The notes under the pieces are model-generated. The model saw only the letters and a list, made by a program, of their open reading frames with translations. It ran no database searches and was not told where the DNA came from. Below are positions 56,081 to 64,000 of a stretch of 64,000 nt of DNA, one piece after another; within the stretch, counting starts at the first letter, position 1; each line of letters begins with the position of its first letter. Both the position numbers and the translations under genes were made by a program. This DNA is from Lewinellaceae bacterium (GTDB lineage: Bacteria > Bacteroidota > Bacteroidia > Chitinophagales > Saprospiraceae), in contig JACJYM010000001.1 of NCBI GenBank assembly GCA_020636155.1, forward strand, positions 310,001 through 374,000. Direction: 5' to 3'.

Positions 56081-56228
56081 TTTATTATCCCTCTCTTTTT
56101 GGCATTGCCTTAAAATAGCCCCGAAGGGGTGTAATATCAATAGCCCCGTACAGCGTGCGGGGCTAAACCATAGCACCAAACCTGTTTTGGCGTTATTTTT
56201 GCCTTCATCGCAAAAATTATGACAAAAC
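56081..56228 (+). repeat. Repeat family, module A copy 5
   Basis: A full-length copy ending TTATGACAAAAC at 56228. It is followed by AT-rich DNA and the METLLK start at 56355. Confidence 0.8.
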
Positions 56229-56374
56229 GAATGTTTCCATAAAATTCCATATTATTGAAAAAAATTAAAATAATTTTGCTATTTAAAATTATTTCCTTAT
56301 TTTTATTCCACCTAAACCACAGGCTGTATTTCTTAATTTATTAAATATATAACAATGGAGACATTATTAAAAAC

Positions 56375-56406
56375 AAACAACCAAACAACCAAACAACCAA
56401 ACAACC
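56375..56406 (+). repeat. 8-bp tandem repeat (AAACAACC x4) at a gene start
   Basis: Four perfect units lie between ATG 56355 and the lipoprotein frame at 56455. With four copies the ATG frame ends at a stop after 22 residues. One extra unit, or two fewer, would place the ATG in frame with the lipoprotein and complete its signal peptide. Confidence 0.75.
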
Positions 56407-56454
56407 AACGCCTTACGCCGTAATGGCTTTTACAAGCTTTTAGTACCGCTGGTC

Positions 56455-57198
56455 ATGATTTTGATGGTAGCATTGGTGTATTCATGTAGTGAGGAAGTGC
56501 AAGAAAGTACGGCCACAACAGAAGAATCAATATCAAACGATCAAAGATACGAAGGGAACAGAGGTGGTGGAGAAACTGATGACCCTGTTATTGGGGTGTC
56601 GTGCATCCATAACTTATTTCCTGGATTGTGTGGAGTAGAAACTATTTTAGTGGCTAATATCACATTACCTCAATACCCAGGATGTACATTTACCTTTCAA
56701 ATGACATATGTCAAGTGTACAGTAGGAGCGATAGTAGAAACACATTTTGGCGATTTTACCGTACAACCTACTACTAACTGTCCACAGTACGTGGCTGATG
56801 TAAATAATGCCATAGCCACAAACACTTTAGATGCATTTGCACAGGATTTTAACAAATCAGTTTGGAAAGCTATCACTGAGCATTATTTAAATGTTATTGC
56901 TACGACTCCGACGGCAATTATTGGGTATAATCCACATAGTTGTATGAAAACTTGTTTTCAAATGGTTAACCGTGGAGATTATTCTGGATATATTCCTAGA
57001 AGATACACCTGTGCATATGGCTGTTGTAAAATAAAACGTAATTATCAAAAAGTTAACAATGAATGGGTATTGGTAAGTATTGTGGATGAAAGTAGCACCA
57101 TTACGACCAATTGTCAGGATCCGGTTGTGATTGTATGTCCTGCGGGCACAACAATCTCAACCAATTGCATGCCAAGCTGTGATGAATTATTATTTTAG
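56455..57198 (+). CDS. Hypothetical lipoprotein, probably phase-variable
   Basis: In the present frame the only start is ATG 56455, giving 247 residues beginning MILMVALVYSC, a lipobox without the usual positively charged n-region. The missing n-region (RRNGFYKLLVPLV) is encoded in frame just upstream, and a start for it exists at ATG 56355 in another frame across the AAACAACC repeat. The mature part has many cysteines, with a Cys-rich C-terminus (NCMPSCDELLF). No family is recognised. It lies between two copies of the long repeat. Confidence 0.65.
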   Translation: MILMVALVYSCSEEVQESTATTEESISNDQRYEGNRGGGETDDPVIGVSCIHNLFPGLCGVETILVANITLPQYPGCTFTFQMTYVKCTVGAIVETHFGDFTVQPTTNCPQYVADVNNAIATNTLDAFAQDFNKSVWKAITEHYLNVIATTPTAIIGYNPHSCMKTCFQMVNRGDYSGYIPRRYTCAYGCCKIKRNYQKVNNEWVLVSIVDESSTITTNCQDPVVIVCPAGTTISTNCMPSCDELLF

Positions 57199-57258
57199 AT
57201 AAAACCAAGAACTAGTTGGGAATAAATTTTCCAACTAGTTCTTAAAAAATTGCATTTT

Positions 57259-58917
57259 ATGAAAACACGAATACAAATACTTTTATTCTTATTTCTAAAT
57301 ATATATCTCCAAGCGCAATTTGTGCCACAGCCGATTGAATTTGAAGCACATACTCCCAATTGGGTTTACTATTCACAAGATACCAATGCGACTCCATCTG
57401 ATATTGCACCTAATTATAATCCTTATTCATCGCATTTGCCAATCAGTCAAATATATGGAAATCAATATTTATATATATTGGAGGCATCGAGAACACCTAG
57501 CCCTTACAGTGGACAAGATGGTTGCTTGATTCATAAGCTAGATATAAATGATGGCAGCCTTCAATGGATTTATATAAATAATCAGTTCACTGGACTAAAA
57601 AATAGAGAAGATTATCTAGGTAGCTCATTTACCTTGGATGAAAATGATAAATTAAAGCTTTATGGACTAAAAGATATTAATCCAATAGATACAACTTCGC
57701 CGAAATTTAGCTTAAATGGGCATGTTGTTAAAAGAGTCATCAATTCTAATGATGGGTCATTATTAATTGAAGATTATGGAAATGATTCGATAGAAGAAGC
57801 TAATTTTATAAACGGAAATAATTATGGTCAGCAATTTATTATTGATGAAGCTGATAATGTAAAACGTATTGTTAAGCAACCTATAATAGATAATGGAATA
57901 TTGAAGGATGATATTTTATTGGTTAATATTGATGAGGAGTTGAATTATGATACGACAGCAACAGTGTTGTTAAGAAATGACACCGGCATATCTACCCAAG
58001 ATATTAACCTTAGTTATTATCCATCCATACGGACATATACTGAAAATAGTATGCTTGCCTTGATGGGATCAAAAAATTTAGAAAATGATCAAGAATCACC
58101 GTCTGCATTAGATTTGTATTGGTTAAATTATAAAGACAATATGCATATTGAGAGGTCAGTGTCAGTAAGAGATTACATGATTTTTCCTCAAGATTATGTT
58201 TGGCCTGTTGATTTATCGACGGTTGATAAGCAAGTGGTATTAAGTCAGCTCGTAATCAATGACAATCCCAAATTTTGGTTTTTATGGTTGGATGAAAATG
58301 GGAACGAAAAGTTTTATAGACAATCACTTGGCTACGATGGAAGAGGTTACGTAGATATTGACTTGATAAGGTCCTATGATGATAAATTATATCTAATAGG
58401 AAGACATTATAACAATAATAAATTTGAATTTGATTTGCTGGAAATCAATGCCACGACAAATGATGTAAGATTAATAACAACATTTAGCCCAATTTTGAGA
58501 GAGGATGAACTTATTCAAGTGCTTAATCCCATATTGGTAGATAATCAGTTAATTATGTGTATGTATGTTAATACTTCATTTGATGGAATACCGACAATAT
58601 ATACGATGTATCTGTCATTTACGGTAAGTGATGAAGGGCTATTGTCCTCAATTCAGGAGTCACAAAAGGAAGATATGGTGGTAAGGCTACAGAATCCAAC
58701 CTTTGGAAATTTCGACTTAACTGTATTAAATATAATCGGTTCATCTAGGTACATGGTTAACATATATAGTTTAAATATATCTTTGGTAAATACCGGAGTA
58801 CTTGATGAGAATGGCAAATATCAGGCAGACCTCTCACACCTTCCTGCGGGATTATATCCTTATACGATTACTCATGAGGGTAGGGTCGTTTATAGTGGCA
58901 AGTGGGTGAAGGAGTAA
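57259..58917 (+). CDS. Exported protein with T9SS-like C-terminus
   Basis: I prefer ATG 57259 (552 residues) over TTG 57250. It has a signal peptide (MKTRIQILLFLFLNIYLQAQ). The body has propeller-like strands (DENDKLKLYGLKDINPID, DDKLYLIGRHYNNNKFEFD). The last 85 residues end like a type A sorting domain (LPAGLYPYTITHEGRVVYSG then KWVKE). It shares a KxVKE ending with the T9SS protein at 59188-60990. No family for the body was recognised. Confidence 0.75.
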   Translation: MKTRIQILLFLFLNIYLQAQFVPQPIEFEAHTPNWVYYSQDTNATPSDIAPNYNPYSSHLPISQIYGNQYLYILEASRTPSPYSGQDGCLIHKLDINDGSLQWIYINNQFTGLKNREDYLGSSFTLDENDKLKLYGLKDINPIDTTSPKFSLNGHVVKRVINSNDGSLLIEDYGNDSIEEANFINGNNYGQQFIIDEADNVKRIVKQPIIDNGILKDDILLVNIDEELNYDTTATVLLRNDTGISTQDINLSYYPSIRTYTENSMLALMGSKNLENDQESPSALDLYWLNYKDNMHIERSVSVRDYMIFPQDYVWPVDLSTVDKQVVLSQLVINDNPKFWFLWLDENGNEKFYRQSLGYDGRGYVDIDLIRSYDDKLYLIGRHYNNNKFEFDLLEINATTNDVRLITTFSPILREDELIQVLNPILVDNQLIMCMYVNTSFDGIPTIYTMYLSFTVSDEGLLSSIQESQKEDMVVRLQNPTFGNFDLTVLNIIGSSRYMVNIYSLNISLVNTGVLDENGKYQADLSHLPAGLYPYTITHEGRVVYSGKWVKE

Positions 58918-58936
58918 GTACGTTAAATTGACTGAG

Positions 58937-59162
58937 AAAATTTCTCGTAGAAATTCTAAACTTCTGTTTCTAGTCTGCTCCTTTGGAGGAGCTGCCCACA
59001 GGATGGGGAGGATTTATTATTCCTCTCTTTTTGGAATTGCTCCAAAAATAGCCCCGAAGGGGTGTAATATCTTTAGCCCCGTACAACGTGCGGGGCTATA
59101 CCATAGTACCTAACCCGTTTTGGCGTTATTTTTGCCTCCTTCGCAAAAATTGTGACAAAACA
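58937..59162 (+). repeat. Repeat family, module A copy 6 with its upstream segment
   Basis: The core is 59011-59162 and has AGCCCCGAAGGGG and the stem GCCCCGTACAACGTGCGGGGC. The upstream part (GTTTCTAGTCTG, CTTTGGAGGAGCTGCCC) matches the segment before copy 4. It lies 3 kb from the main array, on the far side of two accessory genes. Confidence 0.8.
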
Positions 59163-59187
59163 TTTTTTAATTAAATTTCAAAACTAA

Positions 59188-60990
59188 CTATTCCTTTACC
59201 AATTTTCCACTCTTGATGAATACCTTACCATCATAAAACTCCCAGACATAGACACCCGATGTCAGATGTGCAAGCGAGAGGCTATTCCAGCCATATCGGA
59301 CATTGCTGCGCTGTACTTCTCTGCCCTGTATGTCTCTGATAATCATCACTCCATGCTCGGGTAGGTAATCGCTTAAAATAACCAATAAGTCATCAATCAC
59401 AGGATTGGGATAGAGGCTAATGTCCGCGATGTCTGACACCTCGATACTTGATGAAGTACCTATGATGAGGGTACGGCAGGTCGTGTTACTGCTATTCTCA
59501 TTACTCACGGTGAGACATACCTCATAGACGCCTTTGTCTTCGTACTGATGCATAGGGTATCTCTCTATGCTGGTGCTGCCATCGCCGAAGTCCCACTCCC
59601 ACTGTTCGGGTCGGTAATAGCTCAGATCGGTAAACCGAACTTCCAGATAGTCGGTATCTTGCTCGTAGCGAAACTTTGCCACAGGATGATTGTCAAGCCC
59701 CAGTGTGTCGCAGGGGCTGCCATCCAGTGGGCCTAGACGGAAGTTAGGAATATTAGGTATCGTACGTGCAAACGATGCCGTCTGAATGCTGTGCTGATTC
59801 ACTTCACAAGCCTCTCCTTCCAGATCAGGGTTTTCTATGCGGTGCATCTCCCGATTGTTTGCTGAGGTGGGTATGATGTATATCTTACCATCAGGACCCA
59901 ACTTCATGGGACCAAAATGTGTCGACTTGCCTGAGGTCTCCGAATAATAATGTACATAGCCATCGTACTCTGCTACTTCTTGTCTAGATGCCTTAAAATC
60001 TTCTGCTTCCAGATCATACTGATACACATGCAGGCGATTACACATATATAGATATCTACCTGAGTATGAAAAAGCGACGCCACCCGAGACATCCAATAAA
60101 TCACTGTGGAACGTATCTTCTCGATAATTGGACAACAATCCTGTACGCCTGTCAAAATCATACAGATGTAGCTTTATGCCATCCGCACCTTCTTTATATG
60201 AATTAATCAGTGCATACTTGCTCCCATCTTCTGAGAAGATGGCCTGACCAATACCTCTACCACTCTTTAGCCCTATCTTCTGAATCCCTTGATAGTGTAT
60301 TCCTAATGGGTCTATCAGATAAGTATGATACTCATCATGATCAGTTCGTGGTTTAAGTAGCCACCAATCTCTTCCATTTGCATGTCGACAGGTCATTATT
60401 TTACCACCAGATAATGTATCAGTTACCAATATCGAATCTTTCCATAAAACCTCTCCACGCATCCCAGATGAAATTTGGATGAGGTTACAGGTCATCCAGT
60501 ATTCTATATTTGTATTCAAGTCATAATCTTCTTGAAACATATAATATTCATTATTGCTATCTGGCTTATTTATCAATAAAGCACCTGTCCTCATAGGAAA
60601 TCCAAATCTTAACATGGTATCCTGATATGGGATATTCCAATATTCCCAAAATGGACCATAATTGAGGGTGTCACCATTAATCAATATCTCATCCCTACCG
60701 TTGCAGATGAACATGCCATTTGAGTATAATAATAACTTGCCCTCCTTATCACACAGACTTGTATTGGTCTCCTGAAAATCATAAATCCTGTCAGGTATAT
60801 AACCGATGCGGGTGGGCTCATAATTAAAGTTTATCTCACTGGCTCCCCATAAACTGTCAGTAGGTTGACTATCAAGAAAATCTTTGCCTATCAGCCAAAT
60901 ATTGTCTTGTTTCTGCGAGAATAAAGAAATCGTAAACATAGTAAGAATTATTATACATATATATCTTACAACAAATTTTCCATTAATCAT
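59188..60990 (-). CDS. T9SS-exported protein with PKD domain
   Basis: The 600-residue protein has a signal peptide (ICIIILTMFTISLFSQ), an N-terminal propeller-like region (GGVAFSYSGRYLYMCNRLHV, GPMKLGPDGKIYIIPTS), a PKD domain with WEWDFGDGSTS (about residues 455-535) and a type A sorting domain (ISLYPNPVIDDLLVIL ... LTSGVYVWEFYDGKVFIKSG). This layout is common in Saprospiraceae surface proteins. It has higher GC in its C-terminal half than the genes just upstream. Confidence 0.88.
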   Translation of the reverse strand: MINGKFVVRYICIIILTMFTISLFSQKQDNIWLIGKDFLDSQPTDSLWGASEINFNYEPTRIGYIPDRIYDFQETNTSLCDKEGKLLLYSNGMFICNGRDEILINGDTLNYGPFWEYWNIPYQDTMLRFGFPMRTGALLINKPDSNNEYYMFQEDYDLNTNIEYWMTCNLIQISSGMRGEVLWKDSILVTDTLSGGKIMTCRHANGRDWWLLKPRTDHDEYHTYLIDPLGIHYQGIQKIGLKSGRGIGQAIFSEDGSKYALINSYKEGADGIKLHLYDFDRRTGLLSNYREDTFHSDLLDVSGGVAFSYSGRYLYMCNRLHVYQYDLEAEDFKASRQEVAEYDGYVHYYSETSGKSTHFGPMKLGPDGKIYIIPTSANNREMHRIENPDLEGEACEVNQHSIQTASFARTIPNIPNFRLGPLDGSPCDTLGLDNHPVAKFRYEQDTDYLEVRFTDLSYYRPEQWEWDFGDGSTSIERYPMHQYEDKGVYEVCLTVSNENSSNTTCRTLIIGTSSSIEVSDIADISLYPNPVIDDLLVILSDYLPEHGVMIIRDIQGREVQRSNVRYGWNSLSLAHLTSGVYVWEFYDGKVFIKSGKLVKE

Positions 60991-61298
60991 AGGTTATATT
61001 TTTCATTCCTTAAATACTAAATTATACTTTCGTCGTCCCTTAAAAACAGATAAAACTCTATTCCCACTAATACAGACAATTTAAAGATAGGAAAAATATT
61101 GGGACTAATAAAATGTTTCTATTCATGTACTGAATAATAATATTTCACATTTCACCATACTAATATCCTCATCCAAAAAATTGAGTCCACTTAATTTTTG
61201 AATTATTCCCAGTTTTATAATATTTGCAACATTGTATCGCATACCACGTTATCAATAAAGCTTCGTATTTTTTTACACATAAAGAAATTTTGACTTTT

Positions 61299-62471
61299 AT
61301 GAAATATATTTTTTCTCTCCTCTTGGTACTTATCTTCCAGATTAATTCATCTTCTCAGGGTATTGAGTTTTTTCATGGGACATGGAAAGAAGCTCTTGAA
61401 AAAGCAAAAGCCGAGGAAAAAGTTTTATTTGTCGATTGTTATGCCACATGGTGTGGCCCCTGCAAAATGATGGCTTCGCGAGTGTTTACTCTAGATGAGG
61501 TTGGAGAGTTTTTTAACCAAAACTTCATTAACCTAAAACTCGATATGGAACAGATGGATGGTAGAAAATTTGAGAGCAATTACCCGGTTTCGGCTTACCC
61601 TACCCTCTACTTTTTGGATGGTGAAGGAAAAATTCTCAAGAAGGTACGTGGTGCCCAACAAAAAGAAAGCTTACTCCAGCTGGCAGAAGAAGCCATTAAG
61701 GCCAATGACCAAAGCGGTAAATATGCGGAAATGTACGAAGGTGGAAATCGGGATTTTGACGTGGTACTGAAATACATCACAACCCTGAACAGCGCCGGCA
61801 AACCCTCTCTCAAAATTGCCAATGAATACCTCCAAGAATACGGAAGCACTCTGGACGAATCCCAAAGGTCAAAAATCCTATTTAATGCATGCACCGAAGC
61901 CGATTCAAAGATTTTTAACGAGATGATTGACCATAAAAAAAATATTTTAAAATATTATACCGAAGAAGAATGGAACAATAAAATCATCGCGGCTTGTAAC
62001 GAAACAGTTAAAAAATCTATTGATTTTGAAATGAAAGATTTGCTGGATGAAGCTCTAGACAAATCCAAATATGCGGATAAATCCACCGCAGAAAAATTTA
62101 GATACCAGGCGGGAATGACCTACGGATACAAAATGGGTGATGAAAAAATGTATTATGAAAATGCCAAAAATCTTTACAAAAAAATAGGTAAAAATGATCC
62201 TCAAGTTTTGAGTCAATTGGTGGTGGATCTGAATGCCAATCATGCAAACAATGAAGATTGTCGAAAACTGGCAGAGGAATGTGGTGAAAAACTTTACAAA
62301 GGGAATAAAAATGGGGACAACCTAATACTATATGCGAAAACACTCGTCGCAAATGGCAAAACGAATGAAGCCATGAAACTCACCGATGAAGCCATCGAAA
62401 AAAATGCAGACAATCCATCTGAAATGCAAAAATTAAACGCTTTGAAGAGGTTTTTAGATGCTAAAATGTAA
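61299..62471 (+). CDS. Exported thioredoxin-like protein with helical repeats
   Basis: The frame is open from 61224, but ATG 61299 gives a proper signal peptide (MKYIFSLLLVLIFQINSSSQ) and 390 residues. A thioredoxin domain follows with CYATWCGPCKMM (C52, C55) and AYPTLYFLDGEGKILKKVRG. The remaining 250 residues are helical, TPR-like repeats. It is a likely periplasmic disulfide reductase. Confidence 0.85.
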   Translation: MKYIFSLLLVLIFQINSSSQGIEFFHGTWKEALEKAKAEEKVLFVDCYATWCGPCKMMASRVFTLDEVGEFFNQNFINLKLDMEQMDGRKFESNYPVSAYPTLYFLDGEGKILKKVRGAQQKESLLQLAEEAIKANDQSGKYAEMYEGGNRDFDVVLKYITTLNSAGKPSLKIANEYLQEYGSTLDESQRSKILFNACTEADSKIFNEMIDHKKNILKYYTEEEWNNKIIAACNETVKKSIDFEMKDLLDEALDKSKYADKSTAEKFRYQAGMTYGYKMGDEKMYYENAKNLYKKIGKNDPQVLSQLVVDLNANHANNEDCRKLAEECGEKLYKGNKNGDNLILYAKTLVANGKTNEAMKLTDEAIEKNADNPSEMQKLNALKRFLDAKM

Positions 62472-62509
62472 TGGCTTCGTGACCATAATACGATAAATAA
62501 GTACCGACC

Positions 62510-63598
62510 TTGCTAAAGATTCTTGATAGATATATCATTAAGAAATACATCAGCACCTTCTTTTTTACGATGGTTCTGATTACCATGATTGCAATCACCA
62601 TTGATTTTTTTGAAAAAGTCGATAAATTTCTCAGTGATGAGATGACTGCCAAGGAAATAGTTTTTGACTACTATCTCAATTTTATTCCTTGGATCAATGG
62701 ATTGCTTTGGCCTCTATTCGCCCTACTAGCGGTGATCTTTTTTACGAGTCGAATGGCTAAAAATTCAGAGATAATAGCCATCCTCGCATCAGGGGTTAGT
62801 TACCGGCGTTTTCTGCTTCCATTTATTGCTGCGGGAGGATTCATTGCAGTCCTGCTTTGGCTCGGTAATAACTACGTCATCCCAAACAGTAACAAGATAA
62901 AAACGGAATTTGAGAGTAAATACATTCGCAAAAGTATCATTCAGACTTTAAGTGGCAACATTCATTTTTTTCTCAATCCTAATGAGAAAGTTTACATTAG
63001 AAACTACAACAGTCGTGACTCCGTCGTGAGAGGTTTTCGGTTGGAAAAGTTTCAAAATGGGCAGCTTACGAGCATCTTGAAGGCACAGCAACTCAAATTT
63101 GTCGAAGCACCCAACTTGTGGAAAATGAAAGGCATCGAAAGGAGATCAATAGATGGTCTAAAGGAAAGCCTCATGTTTGAACCAAAAGAAGAAATTGACA
63201 CCAGTCTAAATTTTGTCCCCGAAGATTTTGTGAGATATTCTCGGCAGATGGAAATGATGACCACCGATGACCTCAAAGAATTTATAAAAATAGAACAGGA
63301 CAAGGGTCTCGAAACATCCAAATCTCTTATCATAGAGCTTTATAGAAGGACGGCCGACCCATTCACCATACTGATAGTCACCATCATGGGAGTCTGTATT
63401 GGTTCAAGAAAAGTAAGGGGAGGCATGGGTTTTCACCTTGCGGCAGGCGTAGTACTGGGTGCTATTTTTGTTATTTTGAGCAAGTTTTCGACCACCTTTT
63501 CTAGTAATCTGAGTTTGCCTCCGGCCATTGGTGTCTGGATACCCAATATTGTATTTGGGTTTATAGCCATCCTATTATACAAAGGGGCTCAAAAGTAA
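62510..63598 (+). CDS. LptF/LptG family permease
   Basis: The 362-residue protein starts at TTG 62510, reading MLKILDRYIIKKYISTFFFT, the typical YjgP/YjgQ opening, and has six membrane segments, three at each end, with a periplasmic beta domain between. It would form part of the ABC exporter that moves lipopolysaccharide from the inner membrane. Which of the two paralogues it is cannot be decided here. Confidence 0.88.
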   Translation: MLKILDRYIIKKYISTFFFTMVLITMIAITIDFFEKVDKFLSDEMTAKEIVFDYYLNFIPWINGLLWPLFALLAVIFFTSRMAKNSEIIAILASGVSYRRFLLPFIAAGGFIAVLLWLGNNYVIPNSNKIKTEFESKYIRKSIIQTLSGNIHFFLNPNEKVYIRNYNSRDSVVRGFRLEKFQNGQLTSILKAQQLKFVEAPNLWKMKGIERRSIDGLKESLMFEPKEEIDTSLNFVPEDFVRYSRQMEMMTTDDLKEFIKIEQDKGLETSKSLIIELYRRTADPFTILIVTIMGVCIGSRKVRGGMGFHLAAGVVLGAIFVILSKFSTTFSSNLSLPPAIGVWIPNIVFGFIAILLYKGAQK

Positions 63599-63607
63599 AA
63601 TTTCAAC

Positions 63608-64000
63608 CTAAAGTCGTCGGCTTACATTTTTTACAGCCACAGTTTTCCACTCATCAAATGTACCTTCAATGATTTTGGAACGGGCATCGGTTACCAGCTG
63701 TAAAAAAAACGTCAAGTTATGCAAGGTCGCAATCTGTGCCGCGAGCAGTTCAGAAACTTTAAACAAATGTCTCAAATAGGCTTTAGTATGTAAGCGACTC
63801 GTCAGTGCCAAGCTGTTTTCGTCAATGGCTGAGAAATCTTCCTTCCACTTCTCATTCTTTACATTTATTACGCCATCGTAAGTGTACAGTATGCCATGCC
63901 TTGCATTTCTACTTGGCAGTACACAGTCCATCATATCGATACCCAATGCAATGCTTTCAAGAATATTTTCTGGAAGTCCGACCCCCATGAGATATCTCGG
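63608..64000 (-). CDS. tgt: Queuine tRNA-ribosyltransferase, C-terminal part (runs off the window)
   Basis: The visible 130 residues begin RYLMGVGLPENILESIALGI and contain DMMDCVLPSRNARHGILYTY, a core Tgt signature with the nucleophile-region aspartate, and end in the C-terminal helices. The 5' part lies beyond position 64000. Tgt exchanges guanine for a queuosine precursor at tRNA position 34. It is convergent with the LptF/G permease gene. Confidence 0.93.
   Translation of the reverse strand, partial: PRYLMGVGLPENILESIALGIDMMDCVLPSRNARHGILYTYDGVINVKNEKWKEDFSAIDENSLALTSRLHTKAYLRHLFKVSELLAAQIATLHNLTFFLQLVTDARSKIIEGTFDEWKTVAVKNVSRRL

Noticed and set aside
55503..56222. Short proteins read through the repeats (for example MLFSALPFGGAAR)
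   Set aside because: Similar frames appear in several repeat copies on either strand because the repeat itself is open there; no start signals or conserved changes.
54173..56228. CRISPR array
   Set aside because: Repeat units are over 100 bases, imperfect and not separated by uniform unique spacers; no cas genes are nearby.

Overview
The window reads as chromosomal DNA of a Bacteroidota bacterium, most likely of the Saprospiraceae or a neighbouring group. The evidence is an AT-rich sequence, many proteins with type IX secretion (T9SS) C-terminal sorting domains, a gliding-type CHU_C adhesin followed by PorP/SprF and OmpA-family genes, DUF5686 and M56/BlaI pairs, and repeated Bacteroidota-type promoters (-7 element TAnnTTTG). 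The genus cannot be told from sequence alone.

Layout. 1-1260: the end of a probable agmatinase, a deoxyhypusine-synthase-like polyamine gene and tRNA-Arg(TCT). 1345-5214: the most unusual stretch. It holds a short ORF joining an HNH-nuclease N-terminus to the C-terminal part of the RNA ligase RtcB, two miniature transcription units, a TPR protein with a lysine tail, a run of RNA hairpins ending in degenerate tRNA-like elements, and a soluble slipin (SPFH/Band-7) gene. RtcB, tRNA-like RNA and SPFH scaffold form a known type of predicted RNA-repair locus; here the ligase is reduced to a fragment. 5389-12521: secreted M1 peptidase, lipoprotein, SPFH plus Arc-type pair, two T9SS cargo proteins and a methyltransferase. 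12538-25281: housekeeping genes (mfd, MscS channel, mtaB, mqo, xth, glyS) around a cluster of small envelope proteins. 25450-40450: DUF5686 protein, radA, LTA-synthase-like sulfatase, a Gly/Cys-rich lipoprotein, glycerate kinase, tcdA, TatD, TSUP transporter, prfC and a TlpA-like lipoprotein. 40552-41321: a small structured RNA next to a broken NYN-domain nuclease gene. 42210-44350: an M56/BlaI regulatory pair with two matching operator palindromes. 45124-54152: a likely operon of a 2097-residue adhesin, PorP/SprF and an OmpA protein. 54173-59162: repeat-rich accessory DNA, including a lipoprotein gene whose frame appears to be set by an 8-bp tandem repeat. 59188-64000: PKD/T9SS protein, thioredoxin-like protein, LptF/G permease and the end of tgt.

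How the genes work together. glyS-xth-mqo, blaI-blaR, tatD-tcdA, mscS-mtaB and adhesin-porP-ompA look like operons from spacing or overlap. Much of the rest is envelope or secretion related. The strongest candidates for new biology are the remodelled RtcB/tRNA-like/slipin locus, the possible phase-variable lipoprotein at 56355-57198, and the eroded long repeats around it.
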